Position numbers and translations under genes: made by a program
The notes under the pieces: generated by a model
Told to the model about the DNA's origin: nothing
The model's input: only the letters and a program-made list of their open reading frames with translations
Database searches by the model: none
Source: Cyanophora paradoxa
Taxonomy: Eukaryota; Glaucocystophyceae; Cyanophorales; Cyanophoraceae
Direction: 5' to 3'
NCBI GenBank assembly: GCA_004431415.1
Contig: QPMI01000222.1
Span: forward strand, 62,001 to 126,000
DNA: 64,000 nucleotides
Part shown: positions 23,367 to 33,749 of the stretch, one piece after another
Numbering within the stretch: position 1 is the stretch's first letter
Layout: every line of letters begins with the position of its first letter

Positions 23367-25018
23367 GCTTAATAGAACCGCCGGCGCGGCGCCGCTTTGT
23401 ATACACTACGTATGCTTACAGAGAATGCTTGTTTTCGTAGAGAATGCTTGAGCTGGATCCTTTTTTCTGCAAGCTTTTAAGCCTAAGCTTAATCGATATT
23501 TTGACTCCTCGCTCGAGCACGCATGATGCAGTATACGTAGTGCAGCAGTTTTCGCGTAGGTTTTCCGTTTCAATCTTGCCGCAGTGCAATCAGTCACAAG
23601 CTTAAGATCTCGAGCAATAGTGCGAGCGTATGATCATTTAAGGAATACGTTATCATGAGCAACAGGTCGAATCGTTCATGGTCATCTAGTTTTTTTGAGA
23701 GACTACGGAAGGGCGAACCCCCCGTAGGTTCATCTAGCTGATTCGATTCAATGATTGGACATGCAGTACGTATATATATATACTAGTCAGACCACATGCC
23801 TATAAATTAAAGCTAGGCTCGACACGATAACAAGTTTGGCCGACAGCTGCCGCAGTGCAGCTGTTCAGTTCGACCACAGTTCATCAGATTATGTACACTG
23901 ATCATGTATACGTAACTTGCACATGAGATCTATATCATGTTCGAATCGAATCCTTTACAAGTCGCAATGCAATGATCATGGCATGCCGTGATCATGCTAT
24001 CAATAATTGTGTTTGATCTTAGTGCACTCGTATTCACCAAAAAAAAACGTATTAATATTGCGAGGGTGCATGCGCAGCTGCGGTTTGTCGACGTCGACTC
24101 GTACTACGGTACTGCGGCGAAATTAAATTCTGCAGCCTGGCAGCATCGACGTCGACATGTGCATCGAATCATATCCCGAGTCCAGCATGAATCGATCATG
24201 ATCATAATCCTTGAATTGCAGCTTAAGTTAACTCGTTTTCGACGTTTCTCAGCAACCCTGGCTTAAAGCTTGCCAAGTTGCATTTGCGAGTACCAGTCGA
24301 CGTACGCGTCGACGTCTAATTATGATACTTGATCATGACTCAATCTAGCTATAGCTATAGATCTGCAGTTATCACTGATCTCGCTGATCGATGTCGATAT
24401 TGTATATCACATGGACTACGCGAGTTTCGAGAATGGCGAGCAGCATAAACAAAAAACAGGAAAGAATTCGAATCGATCGCGAGAATCAAAGGCGCGAGTG
24501 ATAAGGAGAACGCGCACGGTGGTAAATCGCGATCGATGTCGCAGATGAGATCGAAATGAAAGCGACACCAGCAACAAGCCTCAAAGGTTCCAAGGAGGAG
24601 CTCGAGAAGGATCCGGATCAAGCTCAAGCTCAGCGGCTTAAGATCCAATGATCGATTGCAAGATTAGGAAACGAGGCTAGGCACTAAGATATAATGATCA
24701 CAGCATCAGCACTAGATAGTAGAGCGAATAATACAAGATCGATATCTGTCATAGTATAGAGAAGGCTGGAGACTCAACGACGGCAGAGAGGGCACCGCAT
24801 TCGCTGACACCTAAATATGAGCACAAACAGGAATCGGAAATGGACGAACTTATCTAAATGCATTTGCCTTCCGGACTCTAGGCCTGCGCATGCAGCCGGG
24901 ACTCTCAGAGTCTATAGCTAGCCATATATAGCCTATCTAGATCTGTATACGTAGGTTGCCACTAATTGGTGCCGGAGACGTCGCCACGCACTATGACGTT
25001 GTATGAGGAGGCCTAGGC
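23367..25018. other. AT-richer intergenic region between convergent genes
   Basis: This 1.65-kb gap between the cyclase stop and the stop of the CHASE gene is clearly less GC-rich than the genes. It is full of short palindromes (TGATCATG, GTCGACGTCGAC near 24090 and 24150, AGCTATAGCTATAG near 24350). Open frames here are short and featureless. No RNA gene or mobile element was recognised. Confidence 0.5.
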
Positions 25019-26147
25019 CTAGCTAGGCCTAGGGTCGTGCAGCTGCAGAAACGTCGGAGCGACGGCCGCAGCGGGCGTCAAACCAAGCGCGGGATCGACG
25101 TCGGGGGCTGCCCGCGGCCGCTCCCCGCGTGCTCCGCGGCCGCGGCTGCCTCCCGGCAGCGCCGGCCAAGGGGGAGGGCCTAGGGGAGGGGCCGCCGCCG
25201 GCCGCTGCTCGAGCTCGCCCCGCGACGAGGACGCCACGGCCAGGGGGGAGCCCCCGTCAAGGGGTACGATGACGGGGCGCGAGTCCGCGAAGGGCGGGCT
25301 GGGGGGGGTCGGCGGGCGCCGCGCCCCGGGCTTCCCGTCCGGATCGAAGGGCGGCGGGTCGCCGGCACTCGCGCGGCGGGCCTCCGGGCTGCCAATCGGG
25401 TCCGGATCCGGACCCGCTCGAAGGTCCTCGCGATCATGATCAGGCGGCAGAGCGCCAGCCGCCCCGCGCGGCGGAGGTCGAGCCGGCCCGTGCGCGTAGG
25501 CGCCGGCGCCCCGCGCCGGGGCCCGCGCAGCCTCCGCATCGCTCCCCTCCTCCAAGTCCTGCATGGCCCCATGTCCAGCCCCGAAATCAGAATTATATGT
25601 GTCGTCTATGACGAGCACGGCTGCGCGTGGGGCTGCGGCCGCGTTCGCGCGGGCACCGCACCTCGACGGAGGCTCTCCGGCGCAGGGGCCCGGGTACCGG
25701 TCCGAGCGTCCCCGAAAGGGCCTCAGAGGCGGAGGGTTCGTGGGGGGGCGGAGAGGAGCGGTCGGTCGCCGCCACTCGCCCGCCCGGCCCGCGGCGGATC
25801 CGGAGGCGCGACGCGATCATCTGCGCATTTACAAACCGCTTACTTGGGGGCAAAGGGCAAAGTAGCAAGTAAAAGGGGCGCGGGCCGGGCCCGGAGGCGG
25901 AGCGCACGCGGGCGGCGCCGGCGAGGCGCCCCGAGGCCTTGTAGACGCCCAGCACGTTCGTGAGGGCCAGCATCGAGACCTGGCGGCGGGACAGGGGGGA
26001 GGGGGGGGGGGGGGGGGGGCGGAGACACGAGGCAGAGCGTGAGAGGAGATAAAGGGCGAAGGGGGCGAAGGGGGAGGGGTAGGAAAGGGGGTGGAAGGGG
26101 AAGGGGGAAGGGGAGAAGGGGGGAAAGAGGGGGGAGAGGTGATGTGT

Positions 26148-26178
<31 letters not shown>

Positions 26179-27413
26179 GGGGGGGGGCGGGGGAGGGAGG
26201 AGGGAGGGCGGAGGAAGAAGCGAGGGTAAGGAGGCGGGGGGGGGGGGGGGAGGGGGGAAGGAGGCGGGGGGGTACAGGGGCGCGCCGAGAGGCCGAGGAT
26301 GAGGTTTGGCGTGTTGGTGCGGCGGTGGTGGATGTACCCCCTTCGCCCCACCGCTATGATTCGCCACCTGCGCGCGGAGCAAGTGGAACCGTGAATTCGA
26401 ATCGAAATCGCAGGGCAAAAGACATGTAACGGGGTATATATGCGGGGTACGGATCCCGGGCACGCCTGCGGTCCGCTGCGGCGAAATCGTCCTGCTCCCG
26501 TATGTCGCCCTGCAGCGAATCGGGGTGCGACGCGCTGAGCGAAGCAAACGTGTAATCCCCCGAATCGATGTTTCCTGCACGCGCATGCGTGGATCACGAT
26601 CACGATCAGGGTGCGGAGGCCGGCGGCCGTGGGCGGGCGGGCCGGGGCCTGTACCGTCAGAGATCCCGGCGAGGTGCGCGAGGAACGCCGGGGGGGAGCT
26701 GGTAACCTGTGACCGAGCTCAGCGGCTTGCCCCGCGGGTCCCGCTATATATATGTATTTACGACCACCTCTCCGTCCTAGCGATCGCTGTACCCCCGCCC
26801 CCGCCCCAGCTGTACCCAGCGCACGTCGTAGAGGAAGAGGTCGAGGTTCTCGAGGGTGATACCCCCCGCGCTCGCCGCCAGCATCTCGTCCAGCTTGTAC
26901 ACGACGTCTGGGAGGGGGGGATCAGCAGCCGAAAGGGAGGGGGAGGGAGGGTAGCCGGGGCGGGGGGGGGGGGGAAGGGCAAAGGGGAGGAGATAGGGGC
27001 GGGGACGGGGGGCGAGGGGGAGGAGGGGGGGGTGGGAACTAAAATTTCAGCCTTCTTTTCCAATGGGGAAGTGAGTTGCAATGGGGAAGGCACCGATGAA
27101 GGAGTGAAGGCTGTCGGCCCCGCGGAAGGGGCGCCCCACGCGCCCCGTCCCCGCATCGAAGAAAAGGGGTTCGAAGACTGCGCGGGCCAAGCCGAGGTCG
27201 GCGTCAGCACTGGCCGAGCGCGTGCGGTCCCGGGGCCATTGTGGGATTGGAAGCCGGAGCCGGCAGCCCCGCTCCGAAGCCGGCGAGCGTCACGCGCGCG
27301 AGCGGGGGCGGGGTACCTATGACGCCATACTGCCGCTTCGTCGACTGCACAAGCGTGATCCTGCGCATTATTAGTGACTCCGAGGCTCAAAACAAATCCT
27401 GAAAGGGGTTGGG

Positions 27414-27457
<44 letters not shown>

Positions 27458-29885
27458 CCTCGGTGTGCAGGCCTGGGCGCCGGTGGTGCGCGCCTTGTCG
27501 ATCGCCGCCCGCCGCTCGGCGTTGCTGTACAGGTCGAAACCGAGCTGCGAAGGTTGAAGCGGTGCTCAAGGTCAGCAACGCTAAAGACAGCCGAACGGGC
27601 AAGCTGCGGGGCGCATGCACCGCAGCCTCGTTTCCCTTGTACGGCTCGATGAACTGCGCGGGAGCCTTCTTGGTCAGCTCAGCTCGGACCCTCATCTACA
27701 CAGCTATATATAGATCTAGATCTCGCGCGCGTGCGTCGGCCGCGGGCACCTGGACGGGGAAGTAGAGGGGCCGGCCGCCGGCCCGCACGAGGCTGTTGTT
27801 CGAGTCCCGCTCCGTCCACTGGAAGCCCGGCCTGTACCTGCGCATGCCGAGGCCCCCGCCCGCTCGCGATTTGGCCCAGTGGGCCAGAGGAATGACCGCC
27901 ACCGGCGCGTGTGTATAATTTATAAACCCCCGCCTCCCGCTTTGGTGAGGCCTATTTAATTAGGGCGATGCTATAGCGAGATCTAGAGCTTCCGAACCTA
28001 GAGCGGCGCGCCCGTTTCTGGCTTCCTGCTAATGAGGAAGCTCCGGCTCTAAAGCTAGATATTTATTGATCTAGATCTAGATCTAGATCGGCCCCCCCCC
28101 CGCGAGGAATCCGCGTCGCGCATGCGCATGCGCACGCTCGGCCTTCGGCCTCGTAAAGGGCGCGGTTCGACGGGGTCCCGACGGGTACGTACGCCACCCC
28201 TTGCATCGCCCTGCGCGGGGGGGGGGGGGGCAGGGGAGGGGGGGGGGGGGCGGGAGGTTAGGGGGCGAAGGGGAAAGTTGAAGCGGGCGGTGGGATGGGG
28301 GGGGGGGGGCAAAAAGGGGGGGGGCGGGCTCTTGGGGGGAGGGAGTAGGATTGAGACGGATGGCAGGCATCTCAATAGAGGGGAGGGGGGAAAGAGGAAG
28401 GAGCCGAGGGGAGGGGGGGGGGATTAAGAGAGAGAGACTCGGAGGGGATTGGGGTGCGGGGGCGGGGGAGAGGGGGCCGGGGGGGGGGGGGGGGGGGGGA
28501 GGATGAAGGATGAGGGGCAGGGCATCTTAAGAGGGAATGGAGGGGTTGGAGGGGTACGGGGCTCGCGCACGGGGATCTCCAGTACCGGTCCGGGTTCGCG
28601 AAATCAGCGAACTCGCTCCGCGACACGGAGCTGCGCGCGGGCGCCCTTAAGAACACCAAACAAATAACAAATTTCATATCATTTATATTAATGGATGCCG
28701 CTTCTTAGCTTAGCTTATGATGATGGCCATGGGCCAGTCGCCCGGGACGGCCGCGCGCGGGCCGCGGCCGGAGATTTAGATCTAGAGCGGGCGGGGGCGC
28801 CGGCGGACCCATTCTGTGTCACGTAATGGTTCGCCATGAGCTCGAGGTACTGCGGACGCGGACGGAAGGGCGCGTGGAGGCGTCACCATAAGCCTCACTA
28901 CGAATTCGAAGGGCCCAAACGTTAACGAAGGGAAAGGGGGTACCATCAGGCTCCGGGTCCACTGATTCTCAACGGCTTGGATGGCCTGCGCCGGACAGTG
29001 TCGTATTTTCAGCGGCGGCGCGTCGGGCCGGCCGCGGGCCCGGGGGCGGCGCGCGCGCATTCTCGGCGGTCGCAAGAAAGAAGAGCCTGGCCAGCTGTTC
29101 CTCATCGTTGATCATCAACCGGTACTGCGCAGCGAGGCGGGTCGATCGCGAGCTGGATCGCAGCCCCGGGGGCCGGCCCGGGCCAGGCCGGGGCGGCGGC
29201 GGCGGCCGCGGCGGCGGCGCTTCAGATTTAATTCGAAGAGGGCAGTCGCACCTTTAGGTACGTGAGGCCGCACGCGAAGGCGAGGAAAGCAAAGGTGAGG
29301 GCCGGCCGCACGTACAGCTTGTACCTGCGTTCGCAGGCCGCCGTTAACGTTTTCAGAGAACGTCTATCCGATAATTAAATATTTAATTTCAGCTGCAGGG
29401 GCTCGCGATGAAGGCCTATATAGCTAGCTATAGGAATAATTAAGCGCTCACTTGCGGCGGCCCTCGCGCAGAGCCTCGATCCGCGCCAGACGCGTGAAGC
29501 TGATGACCGACGACGCGGACCGGAGCTCCCCGGCACCGGCACCCGTAACGGCGACGCCTCGAGCTCCGGCGCTTCGGCCGGCGGCGGCGGCCGGCGCCGC
29601 GGCCGCGGCCGCGCCGAAAGCATCCCTCCGCCCCGGGCGTGGGCTGATGCAGATGGGCCGCCCCGTCGCGGGCGAGGCGTAAACGATGCTCTGACTCCCG
29701 CGGCGGGAACTGGCGGCGCTCTTCGCCAAGGCCGGCGCGGCCTCGGGCGCATGCAATTGCAGGCGCGGCCGCAGGGCATCGTCTGCGTCCGGCTGCAGCT
29801 GCGCGGCAGCAGCCCGCGCTGTCCGCGCGTGACCCACGTGTTCCTCGTCAAATCCAATGCTGTCGTCAGCTGTCGCCGCGGCCAT
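25019..29885 (-). CDS. CHASE-domain membrane receptor-like protein
   Basis: Putative cell-surface sensor. The start at 29885 gives MAAATADDSIGFDEEHVGHA; upstream in-frame ATGs at 29891, 29906 and 29942 are possible. A basic stretch (ARIEALREGRRK) leads into transmembrane segment YVRPALTFAFLAFACGLTYL (about 29320-29262). An extracytoplasmic CHASE domain follows: EFADFANPDRYWRSP, VIPLAHWAKSR, YRPGFQWTERDSNNS, RPLYFPVQ, LGFDLYSNAERRAAIDKART, ITLVQSTKRQYGVI, VFEPLFFDAGTGRVGRPFRG, DSLHSFIGAF and ITLENLDLFLYDVRW (about 28630-26806), matching CHASE core order including FDLxSxxxRRAAIxxA. A hydrophobic TLIVIVIHACAC near 26600 may be a second membrane pass. Later short exons include GDIREQDDFAAADRRRARDP and SMLALTNVLGVYKASGRLAG. 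The Pro/Ala-rich C-terminus ends at 25019. No kinase, cyclase or receiver domain was found. Several introns hold very long C runs in the sense strand. Confidence 0.72.
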
Positions 29886-30960
29886 ATGCATCGAGCAGTT
29901 GCGCATGCAGCGGCCGCGGAGGCTCAACCGGCGAGGTTGCAACGTAGACTGCAGCTAAGATGTTATAATCATCTGCCGCTGCTGATCGAATGCTCTTGAT
30001 CTTGACCGGCGGTTTGGGCCATATACATGCATATGCATGTCCATGGGCGGCCCACGGGCCACGGCGCGCGGGTCACCGCGCGCGCGCTGCCATGGCCATG
30101 GCCATGGCCAGCTGCAGGCTGAGTGTGAAGCCAACTCGGTGTGCGTACTAGTAAGCGGCGAGATACAGCAGCTGAGCCGCTCAGCGGCGACAGCGCTGAG
30201 GAGCGTCGTCCGCTTCCGACCGTCCGAAGCACTGCGGCAGCCGCTGCTGCAATGCAGCTGCAGCCCCCTTCGAGGGACCGGTACCGTACCCGGGACTCCC
30301 GCAGTCTCCCGCGGGCCGCAGCGCAGTCTCCGGGGACTGTCACGGTAAGTTGCAGAACTTGCGCATGCAGGCGCCCGCTGCGGCGCCGCCCGGGCCCGAA
30401 AGGACGCGGGATTCCGGGTCCAATTTCCGGATTACCAGTATACGTACTAGTAGGCTAGTAGTAGCCTCAACGGGCGCGATACGTACCCCGGTACCCGGCC
30501 GGCGTTTTTTAATTTTGCAGCAAAATCGATTCATTCGATTCGGTTCCGATCAATTTCAAGTTACCGGGTACCGGTACGTTCCGGCCCAACTTCCGGGCGC
30601 CGCCGCCGCGGCGGCGGCCGGCATGCGCACTGCGCCCCAGCACGGCCCGCCGGGCCGGCACTGAAGTAACAGTAGTACAATGAACTATAGTACCTTTTCA
30701 CCACAGTACCAGGCCAGGCTGGGAAATTGCAACTCGGCGGCCGACGCTTACCTTTTGCTGCCAAATTTGACATTTGGGACCTGCGAACTACGGCTGGTCT
30801 GAGCTTGGAGAAGCAAAAAAATGCCACTGGAAACCTTGCCCAATGGTGTATTTGTCCATTTCATTTGTTGAGTAGTAAAAAAACAAGCGGTTCCAGCCCG
30901 CATAGTACTGTGGTTTCGTGTACCCAGGGGACCCTTTCGCTGGCGGAAAAGGCCAATCGT

Positions 30961-31133
30961 TTACTACAGCGAGTCGAGTCAAAAAGCTTCAGTCTGAAAC
31001 TCGGGCGATTTGGTGATTGGACGCTTTAAATCAAAAAGGCCGGGTACGTCAAAATTTATTACTACGGCGAGTCGAGTCAAAAAGCCCCAGTCGGAAACTC
31101 GAGCGATTTGGTGATTGGTCAATTTAAATCCAT
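30961..31133. repeat. 98-bp-period direct duplication
   Basis: A segment of about 73 bp beginning TTACTAC-GCGAGTCGAG and ending GATTTGGTGATTGG is present at about 30961-31020 and again from 31059, differing at a handful of bases. Both copies sit in an AT-richer island. No open frame or terminal inverted repeat is evident. Confidence 0.75.
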
Positions 31134-31950
31134 GGGCTTATAGCTAGCGCTGTACATGTACGGTCTGTACCCAGCTAGCAAGCGGGGGGGGTGCGGGGGG
31201 GCGGAGCCCCCCTGCTTGTTACTATAAGTTACTTGCAAAGTTCCAAATTTGCAGCTTCCGATTCAAGTTCCGAAGTTCCGAAGTTCCGCCGGCGCCGGCA
31301 CGCCGCGGTGACGGGTCACCGGGTGACGGGCCGCGGCCGCGCCGCACGGCGCCGCACGGGCCGGCACGGCGCGTGATTCCGTTCCGGATTCCGCGTGAAC
31401 CACGTGCACTGCGACCAGCTCACTGTCAGCGGCTGCATGCGCAGGGCGCCAGCCGCAGGCTGCAGCTGCACGTACGTAAATATACGTCGAGTCGGCGGGG
31501 ACTCGAGCTCGCGATCGGCCGGCGCTGGCCGCGCGGGCGCCGCGCGGGCGGAGCGATGCCGTGCTCGATTTCCGATTTCGATCGATGTATGTCGCGATAT
31601 CGATATCGCTAGAGCGCTCGCGATAACCTGGAGGGCAATGCAGCCTACATATATTTATATATTTACACGCATATACGCCATTACACGCAGGCCGCCCCCT
31701 AATTATAACTAGCAGACCGCGCCCGGCCCTGTGCAAGAGTGGCAAGTGCGGGCCACGCGCGGAGGTGCAAGGGGGGTACTGGTACACATTGCAGGGTACT
31801 TAGGGTGGAGGGGGGGGGGCGGAAGGGGGGGGGAGGGGGGAGGGGGCAGAGAGGCAAGGCTGGCTGCCGGGCGAGGCGGGCGGGGTGGCGAGGCGGGCAG
31901 GTGGGGTGGCGTCGCGGCGGCGGGACCGGGCAGGCAGGCAGGCGAAGGCG

Positions 31951-32470
31951 GCGGCGGGCAGGGAAGCGGGCGGAGGGGCAGGTGGCGCCGGGCCCTGCGC
32001 ATAGCCTGCACATACGCAGAGCCGAGGCGTCAGCTCGCCCCGGACAGCGGCCGTGCGGGGGCGGGGCCCAGCGGGGGCGGCCGGGCCAGGTGCGCGGCAG
32101 CAGCGGCGGAGCGAACCTGGAGTCGACGACGCTGGAGCAGCCGGCAAGCCTAGGGCGCCGGCGGCGGGCGGGGAAGCGGGCGGAGGGGCAGGTGGCGCCG
32201 GGCCCTGCGCATAGCCTGCACATACGCAGAGCCGAGGCGTCAGCTCGCCCCGGAAAGCGGCCGTGCGGGGGCGGGGCCCAGCGGGGGCGGCCGGGCCAGG
32301 TGCGCGGCAGCAGCGGCGGAGCGAACCTGGAGTCGACGACGCTGAAGCAACCGGCAGGGCGGCGGGCGGGGAAGCGAGCGGAGGGGCAGGTGGCCTAGGG
32401 CCTAGGGCCTAGGGCCGAGGCGCCAGCGCGCTCTGGAGAGCGGCGGCGCGGGGGCGAGGCCCAGTGGCGC
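31951..32470. repeat. About 200-bp minisatellite, two near-identical copies and a diverged third
   Basis: The word GGGAAGCGGGCGGAGGGGCA starts at 31961 and 32171 (period 210), with a related copy at 32368. Copies 1 and 2 match almost base for base through CCTGCGCATAGCCTGCACAT and GAGTCGACGACGCTG. The third diverges after GGCAGGTGGC and contains three CCTAGGG units. Open frames on both strands repeat the same amino acids and are shadows of the satellite. Confidence 0.85.
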
Positions 32471-32921
32471 CGGCTAGCTCGGCCCAGCTGCAGCGAATAC
32501 TGCGGGCGCTGGGGCGCTGGCCGCGGGTCAAGACACGCGCGCGTGGCGTTGAGGGCTAGCTATCTAGGCCTAGGCGTTCACTCGTACGCGTGCGAGGCCT
32601 AGGCGGCCCGCCGCGGCGCGGCTAGGCTGCGCCGTACTTGCAATTGCTCACCGGCATGACAGCTCATTGTGACTGCGCTTGAGGGTCTAGACATATCGAT
32701 ATCGATATCTAAATCTTAGCTGGAGTCTGCTTGAACCGGAGTTCGTCAGAAACCGAGAGCGAAGCTTAAGGCGGAACGCCGCGGCCCGAGCTCGAGGCCG
32801 CAGCCGGAATTCGAAGCGCACCGGAACGCGGCGTCGCGAGCAGAGCTGCGCATGCGAGCTCGTGCACATGTAACAGCTGCTTCGCTTGCTGCTTCTTCGC
32901 TTGCCATGGCCACCTGCTCCA

Positions 32922-32974
32922 TTCCCCCCTGCTCCATTCCCCCCTGCTCCATTCCCCCCTGCTCCGGCTTGAAG
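32922..32974. repeat. 15-bp tandem repeat, about 3.5 units
   Basis: CCTGCTCCATTCCCC is repeated head to tail. If translated on the minus strand it gives GAGGN or GMEQG repeats; whether it is coding is unclear. Confidence 0.8.
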
Positions 32975-33749
32975 CACGGGTACTGCAACACGATATCGGC
33001 CGAAACTCTCGGGAGCGCTTTTTTTCGGCGCCCGGTACAACAGGTACTTGAGGCGGCCTAGCGCGCGACGCGCCGCTTCTCGAGCCAAGGCATGTATGAC
33101 AGAGTTTGTAGAGCGCATTTAGAGCAATCAGGAGCACGTGGTTTGGCGCATATAGCAATAGCAGGTGAGGAGCGGCTTCGACATGTTTGCGCAGCCCCGC
33201 CATTGCATTTTTTCCGCCGCTCGCAGCGGCTATGGTGCGATCACACCTATACGAGAGTGCATGCAAAGAATCTCATCTTACAAAAATTGCTAACACAGAA
33301 AGTACGCCGCACCAATTCACCAGGGGAGCAAGGGAGGGGGTACCCCCCCTTGCAATCATGCTCAAAGCAAATTCAAGCCTTCAAGGCTGAAGAGGGATGC
33401 ATATGATCTTAACAGCAATGAGCTGATCGTGATATATACATGATACAGTATATACGGCGCCGGCTGGCCACGGTTACATGCATATGCAACTACGTGTACA
33501 ATGGAAATTTCACCGACGCGCGCTCGGGGCGCCTGGCGAGCTAAGCTCCGAAGAGACCGGCGCCGGGCCCCCCCGGTCCGATCCCGCGGCCGCCGCGGCC
33601 GCGCGGAGCGGCAGTTGCAATTGCGGCGGGTGCTGCACCGCCCGCGTTGTGGCTGCTCAGTTTCAGCGTCGGCTTTCCCTGCGCAATGTTAATTTACATT
33701 TCGATCATTTCTTTGCGTTCCCTCGATCGGTCACGATTGCGATTGAGCG

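Larger units (their letters stand above)
29886..33749. other. Gene-poor, repeat-rich stretch
   Basis: No convincing exon chain is present across 3.9 kb. It holds an AT-richer island with a 98-bp duplication (30640-31140), a 200-bp minisatellite (31951-32470), a 15-bp repeat (32922-32974) and many palindromes such as the CCATGG run at 30093-30112. Weak minus-strand candidates are HVLLIALNALYKL (about 33140) and LKYLLYRAPKKSAPESFGRY (about 33050-32990). They might be exons of the upstream membrane-protein gene, but nothing confirms it. Confidence 0.45.

Noticed and set aside
26000-26300. Pro-rich or Gly-rich open frames through the G/C homopolymers
   Set aside because: They translate homopolymer runs that lie between exons with proper splice edges; they are intronic.
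31699-32398. Open frames of 170-220 residues on both strands over the minisatellite
   Set aside because: Their sequence simply repeats with the 200-bp unit, with no start context, domain or introns.
32393-32413. CCTAGGG repeats as a possible telomere remnant
   Set aside because: Only three units, palindromic rather than G-strand biased, and unlike TTAGGG or TTTAGGG.
32922-32974. Short tandem repeat as a CRISPR array
   Set aside because: Units are contiguous 15-mers without spacers, and the host is a eukaryote.
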